In this document: positions 49,692 to 58,213 of the stretch, one piece after another
Layout of the letters: every line of letters starts with the position of its first letter
Position numbering within the stretch: position 1 is the first letter of the stretch
Assembly: GCF_009687885.1 (NCBI RefSeq)
Contig: NZ_BLAF01000081.1
Span: 22,648 to 86,647, forward strand
Source: Acrocarpospora pleiomorpha
GTDB taxonomy: Bacteria; Actinomycetota; Actinomycetes; Streptosporangiales; Streptosporangiaceae
Direction: 5' to 3'
DNA length: 64,000 nucleotides
Program-made: the position numbers and the translations under genes
Notes under the pieces: model-generated
The model's input: only the letters and a program-made list of their open reading frames with translations
What the model was told of the DNA's origin: nothing
Databases searched by the model: none

Positions 49692-51560
49692 GTGACGGCG
49701 TTGCGGCTGTCTGTCGAGAACCTGCTCGCGTCACCGAACGAGGCCGCCCTGGCGGCGGCGATCGCGGAACATTTGCGAATGACCACCGGGCGTGGCCCGT
49801 CTCCGGCGGAGGTCAGATCCTGGCAGCGGAGCCTGCCCGCGCTCGCGCGCGACCTGGCCGACGCGGGCTTGGACAAGGTCGAGATGCTGGTGGAATACAA
49901 ACTTCCGCTGACCAGCAGGCGCGCCGACGTGGTCCTGGCGGGAGTCCACCCGCGCACGGGCGCGGATTCGTACGTGGTGGTGGAACTGAAGCAGTGGAGC
50001 CGCGCCGAGCCATCCGAACTGGGCGAGCACCTGGTCATCGTGGAAGGCGTCCCCGGCGGCGAGAAGCTCAATCCAGCCGAGCAGGTCCGCCGCTACTGCG
50101 AATACATGCGTGACTTCCTCGGCGTCTTCAAAGACCGACCGGATGCCCTGCACGGCGCCGCCTACCTGCACAACGCCATGGACCTCGACATCGACGGCCT
50201 GGCCGATCAGGTACGCGACGAGCACAGCCGCCTCTTCACCAAACAACGCCGCGGCGACTTCCTGCGATACCTGTCCGAGCGCTTATCCGAAAAATCCGGC
50301 GCCGACGCCGCGGACCGCCTGCTGCACAGTGTCGTGGCGCCCAGCAAGCAACTCATGACGTACGCGGCGAAAGAGATCCGCGAACGCGAGCAGTTCACCC
50401 TGCTGGACGAGCAGCAGGTCGCGTTCGAACTGGTGACACGCGCCGTCACCAGAGCCCGCAGATCCGACACCAAACAGGTCGTCGTGGTCACCGGCGGCCC
50501 CGGCAGCGGCAAAAGCGTCATCGCCCTGTCCCTGCTGGGCGAGTCACACCGGCAGGGCCGCACCGCGTTGCACGCCACCGGCTCCCAGTCCTTCACCCAG
50601 ACATTGCGCCGCTACCCCGGCCGGGGCAGCACCCGCATCAAGAACCTTTTCGCCTATTTCAACAGCTTCACCGACGCCGAACCCAACAGCCTGGAGGTGC
50701 TGATCTGCGACGAAGCCCACCGAATCCGCGAGACCTCCACCAACCGTTTCACCCCCGCCGCGAAACGAAACGGCCGCAGCCAGCTCGACGAACTCCTGTC
50801 CGCGGCGCGCGTCCCCGTCTTCCTGCTCGACCAGCACCAGGTGGTACGGCCCGGCGAACTCGGCACCGTCGAGCGAATCGAGACCGTCGCCAGGGCCAAG
50901 GGCTACGACGTGCACCACGTCTCCCTCGACGAGCAGTTCCGCTGCGGCGGCAGCCGGAAGTACGAACAATGGGTGCTGCGCCTGCTCGGCCTGGCCGACG
51001 GCGGACCGGAGACCTGGGACGGCGACGACGGCTTCGAGGTGCGCCTGGCCGGTTCCCCGCACGAACTGGAAGCCGCCCTCCGCACCAAACCCGGCACGGC
51101 CAGGATGACCGCCGGCTACTGCTGGCCCTGGAGCGACCCCCGCTCCGACGACACCCTCGTCGACGACGTGAACATCGGCGACTGGGCCCGCCCCTGGAAC
51201 GTCAAGAAGGACCGCGCCGTCGGCGACGCGCCCCCCAGCATGCTGTGGGCGAGCGACCCCGGCGGTTTCGGCCAGGTCGGCTGCGTCTACACGGCCCAAG
51301 GTTTCGAGTACGACTGGAACGGCGTCATCCTCGGCCCCGACCTCACGATCAGGGACGGACGCCTGGCCACGGTACGCGAGGCGAACAGGGACCCCGCCTT
51401 CAAGAGCCGCCGCTCCGTCCCCGACACCGAGTTCGACCAGCTCGTCCGCAACGTCTACAAGGTCCTCCTGACCAGAGGCATGCGCGGAACCCTGCTCTAC
51501 GCGGTGGATCCCGATCTGCAGAACCACCTGTCCACGATCATCGACGCCGAGCCTCGGTGA
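49692..51560 (+). CDS. DUF2075 nuclease-ATPase
   Basis: 622 residues. An N-terminal PD-(D/E)xK-like nuclease motif (SRRADVVLAG ... YVVVELKQW) around residues 75-105 is followed by a DUF2075 helicase/ATPase domain: Walker A GGPGSGKSV near 270, Walker B VLICDEAHR, QFRCGGS and the C-terminal QGFEYDWNGVILG and LLTRGMRGT. GTG 49692 chosen with GGGGGAAG. Its 3' end overlaps the convergent trpF-like gene by 23 bases. Together with the MazG-like gene it looks like an antiphage or nucleic-acid-processing pair. Confidence 0.88.
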   Translation: MTALRLSVENLLASPNEAALAAAIAEHLRMTTGRGPSPAEVRSWQRSLPALARDLADAGLDKVEMLVEYKLPLTSRRADVVLAGVHPRTGADSYVVVELKQWSRAEPSELGEHLVIVEGVPGGEKLNPAEQVRRYCEYMRDFLGVFKDRPDALHGAAYLHNAMDLDIDGLADQVRDEHSRLFTKQRRGDFLRYLSERLSEKSGADAADRLLHSVVAPSKQLMTYAAKEIREREQFTLLDEQQVAFELVTRAVTRARRSDTKQVVVVTGGPGSGKSVIALSLLGESHRQGRTALHATGSQSFTQTLRRYPGRGSTRIKNLFAYFNSFTDAEPNSLEVLICDEAHRIRETSTNRFTPAAKRNGRSQLDELLSAARVPVFLLDQHQVVRPGELGTVERIETVARAKGYDVHHVSLDEQFRCGGSRKYEQWVLRLLGLADGGPETWDGDDGFEVRLAGSPHELEAALRTKPGTARMTAGYCWPWSDPRSDDTLVDDVNIGDWARPWNVKKDRAVGDAPPSMLWASDPGGFGQVGCVYTAQGFEYDWNGVILGPDLTIRDGRLATVREANRDPAFKSRRSVPDTEFDQLVRNVYKVLLTRGMRGTLLYAVDPDLQNHLSTIIDAEPR

Positions 51561-52119
51561 CGAATTCGCGGATGAGGTCAGGGTCCTTCCGGCCCTCGCG
51601 TTCGACCCCGCTGGACACGTCCACTCCCCACGGTCGCGCTTCGGAGATGGCCCGGGACACATTCCGCGAGTCAAGGCCACCCGCCAGCATCCACTTGCCC
51701 GAAGGTCGGCCGCGAATGGCTCCCCAGTTCCAGGGCTCGCCGGACCCAGGCTTGGGAGCGTCCACGATCAGCAGTTCTTCGTCGAACGCGCCACACCGCA
51801 GATCGGCGTCCGCGGCCACCGCACGCACCAGGGTGAGACCTTTGAGCGCGATGAAGTCGCTGTGCGGGTGATTCCCATGCAGTTGTACGGCCCGCACTCC
51901 CGCCTCAACCGCCACCGCCCGCACGATCTCCGGCGCTTCGCCCGCGAAGACCCCGACCGTGAGCACATGCGGCGGAACCGCCTCCCCAAGAGCCCTGGCC
52001 TCGGCCGCAGTGACCTGACGCTTGCTCGTGGTCAGCACGAACCCGATCGCGTCGGCGCCCGCTTCGACGGCGGCGGTCACATGGGCGGGTTCCCGCAGGC
52101 CACAGATCTTCACGTACAC
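51538..52119 (-). CDS. trpF: Phosphoribosylanthranilate isomerase
   Basis: 193 residues, TIM barrel. N-terminal KICGLREP with the catalytic Cys, VQLHGN, LIVDAPKPGSG with the catalytic Asp and GGLDSRNV phosphate loop are all present. Isomerises PRA to CdRP in tryptophan synthesis. It stands outside a trp operon here. Overlaps the DUF2075 end by 23 bases. Confidence 0.93.
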   Translation of the reverse strand: MYVKICGLREPAHVTAAVEAGADAIGFVLTTSKRQVTAAEARALGEAVPPHVLTVGVFAGEAPEIVRAVAVEAGVRAVQLHGNHPHSDFIALKGLTLVRAVAADADLRCGAFDEELLIVDAPKPGSGEPWNWGAIRGRPSGKWMLAGGLDSRNVSRAISEARPWGVDVSSGVEREGRKDPDLIREFVTEARRR

Positions 52120-52134
52120 GGCTCAGAACCCTAG

Positions 52135-52593
52135 TCAGTCCGGGGAGCACATGCGTAAGCCGGACATCACCGCTTGAAGGGCGTCGGCGAGGGCGCGGGT
52201 CTGGGCGGGGGAGAGGCTGTCGAAGACGAGGCGGCGGACGTCCTCGACGTGTTCGGGGGCGATCTTCTCGACCAGGCAGCGGCCGCTGGGGGTGATCTCG
52301 GCGATGGTCACCCGGCCGTCGTCGAGGCAGGGGCGCACGGTGACCAGGCCGCGGTCGCGGAGCTTGTTCATGCGGTGGCTGAGGCGGCTCTGCGACATGT
52401 TGAGCATCGAGGCCAGGTCGCTCAGCCGGAAGGAACGTTCGGTGAGGGCGGCGAGCAGGCCGTACTCGATGTGGACGAGGCCGTGGCGGCGCTGGGCGCG
52501 TTCGAGTTCGGGCAGCGCGAGCATGGCGAAGGCGAGAAGGCCCTGCCATGCCCGTTGCTCTGTTTCGTCCAGCCATCCGCCCCGAGGTTCCAC
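52135..52593 (-). CDS. MarR-family regulator
   Basis: 152 residues with a winged helix (RLSDLASMLNMSQSRLSHRMNKLRDRGLV, wing DDGRVTIAEIT). GTG 52593 starts one base after the stop of the DoxX gene, so they form an operon, and the two CTTGA-N4-TCAAG sites upstream are the probable operators. Confidence 0.92.
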   Translation of the reverse strand: MEPRGGWLDETEQRAWQGLLAFAMLALPELERAQRRHGLVHIEYGLLAALTERSFRLSDLASMLNMSQSRLSHRMNKLRDRGLVTVRPCLDDGRVTIAEITPSGRCLVEKIAPEHVEDVRRLVFDSLSPAQTRALADALQAVMSGLRMCSPD

Positions 52594-52594
52594 A

Positions 52595-52966
52595 TCAGAA
52601 AGCGTACGTACCGAACCTTCCCCACGCGACGACGGCGGCGAGGGCGAGGAGGACCAGATTGATGACGATCGCCGGGGGTTCCTTGCGGCGCAGGTGGGTG
52701 AGGGCGGCGCCGATCATGACGATGACGAGGCCGGTGGCGGCGAGGGGGGTGAGGATCGGCAGGATGCCGGTGACGGCGGGCAGGATGAGGCCGATCGCGG
52801 CCAGCAGTTCGAGACCGCCGATCGTCTTGATGGCACCGGGGGAGAAGTCCTCGGTCCACGGCAATCCCGCCTTGAGTTTCTCCTTGGGCTGGGTGATCTT
52901 CATGACTCCGGCCCCACCGAAGAGGGCGGCGAGCAGGCCCTGCAGGACCCACAGGAATACGTTCAC
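52595..52966 (-). CDS. DoxX-family membrane protein
   Basis: 123 residues, four membrane helices, pattern GLLAALFGGAGVMKI and GGLELLAAIGLILP of the short DoxX/SURF4-like family. GTG 52966 after AAGGGAG is preferred; the longer frame runs into the operator. First gene of the DoxX-MarR operon, possibly a redox or quinone-stress response. Confidence 0.85.
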   Translation of the reverse strand: MNVFLWVLQGLLAALFGGAGVMKITQPKEKLKAGLPWTEDFSPGAIKTIGGLELLAAIGLILPAVTGILPILTPLAATGLVIVMIGAALTHLRRKEPPAIVINLVLLALAAVVAWGRFGTYAF

Positions 52967-52983
52967 ATTAGGCTCCCTTGAAA

Positions 52984-53024
52984 CTTGACGCTTCAAGCTA
53001 TCGAACGTTACTTGAAGCCTCAAG
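52984..53024. promoter_or_regulatory. Two MarR-type operators
   Basis: CTTGACGCTTCAAG (52984-52997) and CTTGAAGCCTCAAG (53011-53024) are both CTTGA-N4-TCAAG palindromes, 27 bases apart. They lie directly before the DoxX-MarR operon. Confidence 0.75.
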
Positions 53025-53066
53025 AACTTGAGGGGAAGGATGCGCAGGCGTTACGCCACAATCGCG

Positions 53067-54014
53067 TCAGTCCGTCCGGAAGGACAGCCCATGCCGGCTG
53101 AGCGCCTCCCGCAGCATGCCCATGGCCTTCGGCCCCATCCCATGCAGCCGCAGAAGCTCAGCCTCGGTGACATCGGCAAGCTGCTCAAGATTCGTATAGC
53201 CGGCGCCGGCCAACGCCCGCCGCGCGGGCGCACCGACCTTCGGCAGGTCGGTTGCGTTTTTCCTGGCCAGGACGAAGAGGACGGGCATGTCGCAGATGGT
53301 TGGATCGTCGTGGAGTTCGGCCATTCGGGCCAGGAAGCGGGGCTCCGCCGCCGGAGCCTTCGGGTGGAGGGGAGTGGCCGCGAAGCCGCGCCACAGATCG
53401 GCGGCGGCCGCCGGCGGCCGGTGCACCATGCCGTCGACGAAACGATCGACGCGGAATCCGGCTTGTTCGCACGCGGCCCGGCTGGCGTCTTCACTGCCCA
53501 GCTCCGCCATCGGGTCGGTCATCGCCACGCCCACCTCGGCCGCGCATTCGCGAAACACCCGGGAGGCGGCCGGGAAACCTTCGCGCATAGCCGAATACGC
53601 GAGTATCCCGCCTGGCCGGAGCACCTGATGCCACGCGGCGAGCGCGCGGGCGGCATCCAGGTAGAGAACGCTCGACGAGCACAGCACCGCGTCGAAGGAT
53701 CCGGGAGCGAACTCCCGCAAATCCGTAGCGTCCGCCTTCTGGTAGCGGATGTTGGGTAACCCCGACTTCGCCAGCAGGGCTTCGGCCTCCCGGAGCATGC
53801 CCGCGGAGATGTCCACGCCGACCACCTCGCCGGCCGGGCCGATCGCCCGGGCGGCGGCGAGCGCGGCCAGCCCGGTGCCCGTGGCGGCGTCCAGAACCGA
53901 GATCCCCGGCGGCAACTCCGCCAGCTCCACCAATCGCTCGGCATATTCGACATGCCAGCTCAAATCGCCATATGTGCTGGCGCGCTGGTCGAAGTACGTC
54001 TCGTTGAGAGTCAT
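53067..54014 (-). CDS. SAM-dependent methyltransferase fused to a helix-hairpin-helix domain
   Basis: 315 residues. Class I methyltransferase (UbiE type) at 1-240: motif I VLDAATGTG, then VGVDISAGML and LRPGGILAYS. Residues about 255-315 form a helix-hairpin-helix module (LPKVGAPARRALAGAGYTNLEQLADVTE...GMGPKAMGML) like that of the RNA polymerase alpha C-terminus. Starts five bases after the preceding stop, so it is the second gene of an operon. Target unknown. Confidence 0.88.
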   Translation of the reverse strand: MTLNETYFDQRASTYGDLSWHVEYAERLVELAELPPGISVLDAATGTGLAALAAARAIGPAGEVVGVDISAGMLREAEALLAKSGLPNIRYQKADATDLREFAPGSFDAVLCSSSVLYLDAARALAAWHQVLRPGGILAYSAMREGFPAASRVFRECAAEVGVAMTDPMAELGSEDASRAACEQAGFRVDRFVDGMVHRPPAAAADLWRGFAATPLHPKAPAAEPRFLARMAELHDDPTICDMPVLFVLARKNATDLPKVGAPARRALAGAGYTNLEQLADVTEAELLRLHGMGPKAMGMLREALSRHGLSFRTD

Positions 54015-54019
54015 GAGTC

Positions 54020-55009
54020 TCAGAATGTCGGAAAGATCGGGATCCGGTGCAAGCTGACCTCCAGGACGGTTGCCGTCGCCTTGGGTTCCTCGGTGAAGTA
54101 GAACTCGGCGGTCACGTCACAGCAGTATGGAGCGCCCGGCACCTCCACCCGATAAACCCGGGTATGCGGGCTGTCCCAATGCACCCGAGGCGGCACGAAC
54201 CCCACCCCCAGCAACGCGTCCAGATCGGCCCGGATCAGCGACGTGGACGCCGGCTGGATCTTCACGTACGCGAACCGCCCGGCCCGGCCGCTGATCAGCA
54301 GCTCGGCGGCCCCGGGCGGCGGCGGCTCCACCGCGACCTCGCCCCGGCGCGGCACCAGCTCGCCCAGCAACCCGAGCGACCCCGCCACCAGCACGGGATC
54401 GTCCATGCTCAACCGGCAGAGCGTCTGCGCCCACGACAGCAGCAGCCCGGCGTCCAGCGGCACCCCCGACCGCCGCCGCCCCCGGGCCTCCGCCAGCTCC
54501 ACCAGATGCCGCGGCACCGGCGGCCGGGCCCACGCGGCCGGCCAGTCCTCCAGGTCGAGATGCTCGTGCCCGTTCACGATCAGCGTGTACAGCGGCTCCG
54601 CCGGGAAGTCGTTGACCCGGATCAGCAGCGCGTCCGCACCGGCGGACGCCTGGTACGGAAACTCGCCGTCCCCGGTGTGCGCCCACCCGATCGCCGTCGC
54701 CGTGTAGTCACGCGGCGACCTGCCCTCGACCAGCGCGGCCAGCTGCCCCAGCAGTTCCTCCGGCGCGCACCACGCCTCCTGGTCGCCCAGGCTGACCCGC
54801 AGCCGGTTGCCCAGCCGATCGAAGGAGAGCTCCTGGAACCCGATGTCGTGCCCGGCCCTGATCCGGGTGATCACGTCGTGCACGCCCGTGCTGTCCAGCC
54901 AGCCGTGCTCGATGGCGCTGACCACGTGGTTCCAGCAGTCGCGAAGCCCGGGATCCACGGGCCGGACACGCCGGGCCGCGGCCAGGAGTTGGGGGTCGAG
55001 GTCTGGCAT
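54020..55009 (-). CDS. Protein of unknown function
   Basis: 329 residues, not recognised. Begins with a helical segment (LLAAARRVRPVDPGLRDCWNHVVSAIEHGW) and contains two beta-rich parts (LFDRLGNRLRVSLGDQEAWCAPEE-like and TRVYRVEVPGAPYCCDVTAEFYFTEE). No signal or membrane helix. ATG 55009 with AAAGGA upstream is preferred to a start 12 codons earlier. In operon with the methyltransferase. Confidence 0.7.
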   Translation of the reverse strand: MPDLDPQLLAAARRVRPVDPGLRDCWNHVVSAIEHGWLDSTGVHDVITRIRAGHDIGFQELSFDRLGNRLRVSLGDQEAWCAPEELLGQLAALVEGRSPRDYTATAIGWAHTGDGEFPYQASAGADALLIRVNDFPAEPLYTLIVNGHEHLDLEDWPAAWARPPVPRHLVELAEARGRRRSGVPLDAGLLLSWAQTLCRLSMDDPVLVAGSLGLLGELVPRRGEVAVEPPPPGAAELLISGRAGRFAYVKIQPASTSLIRADLDALLGVGFVPPRVHWDSPHTRVYRVEVPGAPYCCDVTAEFYFTEEPKATATVLEVSLHRIPIFPTF

Positions 55010-55187
55010 GGGGTGGATCCTTTCGACGACCGGCCGCCCGCTCATCTCAACGGACGGCCAGTCGCCGCGGGCTCACGACACCGGATCGGTGACAAGGATG
55101 TCGAGAGTGGTGGTGGCGGTGGAAGCGGGGAGGCCGGCCGTGCCGATGAGGGCAACGGTAGACGACTCGCCGTGTGCGGCGTAGTGG

Positions 55188-55877
55188 TCAGGTCGATCGC
55201 GGCTGGCCGAAACCCGCGATCAAGCAGGTCAGGTCATCCGCGCCGGTCAGGCTGACCTGAGCGATACCCGACACCGGCACGTCGATCATGCGCCCCCAGG
55301 ACCCGGTCCCCGACTGCACCATGATCGTGCCCAGCGTCTCGTTCCGACCGTCCCGCGTGGTCATCCGGACCGTGTACGGCCCGCCGGTCGTGCCGTACTG
55401 CACGGTAATGAAGATCCACGAGGGCTTGCCCTGGTACGCGAAGATCCGTCCGGCGGTGCTGCCATCCGGGGCGGCGAAGGTCTTGGCCGTCATGTAACGC
55501 CCGTTGGCGGCCTCCAGCGTACGGCGATAGCTGTCGGCCATCCGGCGGTCGTCGGCGGTGAGCTGCCACATCCCGACCCCGCCCAGCGCCACCGCCACCA
55601 CGAGCGCCGCCGCCAGCCGCAGCCTGCCCCGCCAGCGCCGGCGCGGCGGGTTCAGCGCGGCCAGCACCTTCAGCTCGAACCCCGGCGGCGGCTCCACCTC
55701 GGGCGCCAGCGGCAGCAGCTCGTCCACCACGAACGCGGCCGCCTCGAGCTCGCGGTGGCAGTCGGTGCAGGTGGCCAGATGCCTGAGGGCGCGGGCCCGC
55801 TCGTCGCCCGCGGCCACCCCGGCGGCGAGCTCGGGGATCAGCTCCCGGACGGCCGCGCACTCCGGTGTCTCAGTCAT
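55188..55877 (-). CDS. Anti-sigma factor (RskA-like, zinc finger)
   Basis: 229 residues. N-terminal zinc-binding anti-sigma domain with HLATCTDCH (HxxxCxxC), one membrane helix near 85-105 (LRLAAALVVAVALGGVGMW) and an extracytoplasmic RskA-type C-domain. Overlaps the sigma gene by 8 bases. Holds the ECF sigma factor at the membrane until released by regulated proteolysis. Confidence 0.92.
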   Translation of the reverse strand: MTETPECAAVRELIPELAAGVAAGDERARALRHLATCTDCHRELEAAAFVVDELLPLAPEVEPPPGFELKVLAALNPPRRRWRGRLRLAAALVVAVALGGVGMWQLTADDRRMADSYRRTLEAANGRYMTAKTFAAPDGSTAGRIFAYQGKPSWIFITVQYGTTGGPYTVRMTTRDGRNETLGTIMVQSGTGSWGRMIDVPVSGIAQVSLTGADDLTCLIAGFGQPRST

Positions 55878-56415
55878 CGCTCACCCCCAGCTCGTGCCGC
55901 AGTTTCGCCAGGCCTCTCCTGATCCGGGTCTTGACGGTGCCGAGCGGGATGCCCTCCCGGTCGGCTATCTCCTTAGCGGTCAATCCGTAAAATACTGACA
56001 TCACGATGGGGCGGCTCTGTTCCAAGGGCAGCGCCTGTAATCCGGCGCGGAGCTGGTCGGATCCATACGGATCGGTCTCGAAGGGATCCTCGGCCGCGAC
56101 GGGCTGGAGCGCCCGCAGCAGCGGTTCGGGGTCGGCGCGGTGTTTGTGGCGCAGCCGGATGGCGTCCACGGCCAGATTACGGGTGATCGTGAGCAGCCAC
56201 GTCGCCACCCGCCCCCGCCGGGGATCGTAGGTCGCGGCATGCCGCCACACCCGGACGAACGCCTCCTGCGCCACCTCCTCGGCCAGGCCGGTATCGCCCA
56301 CCACGCTCAGCGCCAGCCCGAACACCCGGGCCTGAAACCTCCGGACGAAGGCCGCGGCGGCCTCCGCGTCGCCCGAAGCCATCCCCGCGACGAGAGATTC
56401 ATCCGACAGTGCCAC
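55870..56415 (-). CDS. ECF sigma factor, SigK-like
   Basis: 181 residues with region 2 (FQARVFGLALSVVGDTGLAEEVAQEAFVRVWRHAATYD) and region 4 (FYGLTAKEIADREGIPLGTVKTRIRRGLAKLR). The GTG at 56415 is nine bases from a predicted ECF -10 element, so the message is almost leaderless. Paired with the anti-sigma factor that follows. Confidence 0.94.
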   Translation of the reverse strand: MALSDESLVAGMASGDAEAAAAFVRRFQARVFGLALSVVGDTGLAEEVAQEAFVRVWRHAATYDPRRGRVATWLLTITRNLAVDAIRLRHKHRADPEPLLRALQPVAAEDPFETDPYGSDQLRAGLQALPLEQSRPIVMSVFYGLTAKEIADREGIPLGTVKTRIRRGLAKLRHELGVSDD

Positions 56416-56423
56416 ACGCCTAC

Positions 56424-56448
56424 GACGAATCCCGAAGCCAACCGGTTC
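56424..56448 (-). promoter_or_regulatory. ECF-type promoter, probable autoregulation
   Basis: On the minus strand GAACC (plus 56444-56448), 16 bases, CGTC (plus 56424-56427): the standard GGAAC/CGTC spacing of ECF promoters. Confidence 0.55.
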
Positions 56449-56459
56449 AGTGAATCTTT

Positions 56460-56477
56460 TACGGATTTTTCTCCGTA
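56460..56477. repeat. Inverted repeat in the sigma/oxidase intergenic region
   Basis: TACGGA-N6-TCCGTA, 18 bases, ten bases before the oxidase start and upstream of the sigma promoter; a possible operator. Confidence 0.4.
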
Positions 56478-56486
56478 TTACCGGGC

Positions 56487-57551
56487 GTGGAGGCCAATGT
56501 GAACGTGCGGGACTTCGAGGCTGCGGCGAAAGCCGTCCTCGACCCCGTGCATTTCGACTACTTCGCGTCCGGTGCGCAGGACGAACTCACCGTACGGGCC
56601 AACGAGGCGGCATTCCGGCGCCTCGCCCTGGTGCCCCGGATCCTGCGCGGCCACAAACCCCCTCGTCTCGGCCGCACCGTGCTCGGCAGCCAGGCCTCCA
56701 TGCCGATCATGATCGCGCCCACGGCCTTCCACCGTCTCGCCCACCCCGACGGTGAGCGGGCCAGCGTCAGGGCCGCGGCCGAGGCGGGGGTCATCATGAT
56801 CGCCGCCATGCTCGCCACCGTGGCGATCGAGGACATGGCCGACGAGGCCCGCAAGGTCGCCGAAGAACCCGTCCTCTGGTTCCAGCTCTACCTCCAGCCC
56901 GACCTGGGCTTCACCGAGGCGATCGTCCGCCGCGCCGAAGCGGCCGGCTGTACGGCCCTGGTCGTCACGGTCGACTCCCCGGCCCTGGGCCGCAACGAGC
57001 GCGGCGACCGCAACGACTTCCACGACCTGCCGCCCGGCATCCGCTGCGAGAACCTCCGCGAGTCCGGCGGCAGCGTGCGCGGCGTGGTGCTCTCCCCGGA
57101 GATCTCCTGGCGGCACCTCGACTGGCTGCGCGGCATCACCAGGCTGCCGATCGTGCTCAAAGGCGTGCTGCACCCGGCCGACGCCGAGCTCGCCCAGCGC
57201 CGCGGCATCGACGCGATCATCGTGTCCAACCACGGCGGACGGCAGCTGGACGGCACCCCGCCCGCCGTCGACCGGCTGCGGGTGATCGCGGACGTGGTCG
57301 GCGGCGAGCTCCCGCTGCTGGTCGACGGCGGCATCCGGCGCGGCACCGACGTGGTCAAGACGCTCGCCCTCGGCGCGACCGCCGCCGCGATCGGCCGCCC
57401 CGTGCTGTGGGGTCTGGCCGCGGGCGGCGAGGACGGTGTCGCCCGGGTGCTCGACCTGCTCCGAATCGAGCTGCTCAACGCGCTCACGTTATGCGGCTGC
57501 GACTCGGTCGAGTCGGTGCCGCGCGATCTCGTCATCCAAGGAGCCATGTGA
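56487..57551 (+). CDS. FMN-dependent alpha-hydroxyacid oxidase
   Basis: 354-residue FMN barrel of the glycolate/lactate oxidase family. The catalytic His is in SNHGGRQLDG, with the preceding Lys in IVLKGVL and FMN phosphate loop VDGGIRRGTDV. No membrane-insertion loop, so a soluble oxidase. GTG 56487 is the first start; GTG 56499 is an alternative. First gene of a coupled three-gene operon with a sulfotransferase and a P450. Confidence 0.92.
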   Translation: MEANVNVRDFEAAAKAVLDPVHFDYFASGAQDELTVRANEAAFRRLALVPRILRGHKPPRLGRTVLGSQASMPIMIAPTAFHRLAHPDGERASVRAAAEAGVIMIAAMLATVAIEDMADEARKVAEEPVLWFQLYLQPDLGFTEAIVRRAEAAGCTALVVTVDSPALGRNERGDRNDFHDLPPGIRCENLRESGGSVRGVVLSPEISWRHLDWLRGITRLPIVLKGVLHPADAELAQRRGIDAIIVSNHGGRQLDGTPPAVDRLRVIADVVGGELPLLVDGGIRRGTDVVKTLALGATAAAIGRPVLWGLAAGGEDGVARVLDLLRIELLNALTLCGCDSVESVPRDLVIQGAM

Positions 57552-58213
57552 AGATCATCGGAGCCGGTGTCGGCCGGACCGGGACGCTCTCGCTCAAGTC
57601 GGCGCTGGAGGTGCTCGGCCTCGGGCCCTGCTTCCACGGCCGCCACGTGCTCGACCACCCGGAACGGCTCCCCCTGTGGGAAGCGGCGTCCGAGGGACGG
57701 CCGGTCGACTGGACGGCCGTGTTCCGCGGCTACCGCTCCACCGTGGACTGGCCCGGCGCGGCCTACTGGCGCGAACTGCGCGCCGCCTTCCCGGACGCGA
57801 AGATCATCCTCACCGTCCGCGACCCCGCCGGCTGGTACGAAAGCGTCAACCGCACCATCTACCCCATGTTCGGCAGCGGCGCCGACCCCCGCGCCCAGCA
57901 CGCCCTGCGCGTCGTGCCCGGACTCGACGTGTTCACCGCCTTCCACCGGCGCATGATCTGGGACGGCTTCTTCGACGGCAGGTTCGCCGACCGCGACCAC
58001 GCCGTCGCCGTCTACCAGGAGCACAACGCGGCCGTCATGCGTGAGGTCGCCGCCGACCGGTTGCTGGTCATCCAGCCAGGCGACGGCTGGCAGCCGCTGT
58101 GCGACTTCCTCGGGCTGCCGGTGCCGGTCGAACCGTACCCGCATCTCAACGACCCCGACCGGTTCTGGGGGCGGGTGGCGGCGCGGATGGCGGAAGCGCT
58201 CCAGGAGGGCTGA
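57548..58213 (+). CDS. Sulfotransferase-family protein
   Basis: 221 residues. The N-terminal PAPS loop reads GAGVGRTGTLSLKSAL and the 3'-phosphate site TVRDPAGWYESVN. Similar to the single-domain P-loop sulfotransferase family of actinomycetes and fungi. GTG 57548 overlaps the oxidase stop as GTGA. Would transfer sulfate to a hydroxyl or amine of a small molecule. Confidence 0.88.
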   Translation: MKIIGAGVGRTGTLSLKSALEVLGLGPCFHGRHVLDHPERLPLWEAASEGRPVDWTAVFRGYRSTVDWPGAAYWRELRAAFPDAKIILTVRDPAGWYESVNRTIYPMFGSGADPRAQHALRVVPGLDVFTAFHRRMIWDGFFDGRFADRDHAVAVYQEHNAAVMREVAADRLLVIQPGDGWQPLCDFLGLPVPVEPYPHLNDPDRFWGRVAARMAEALQEG

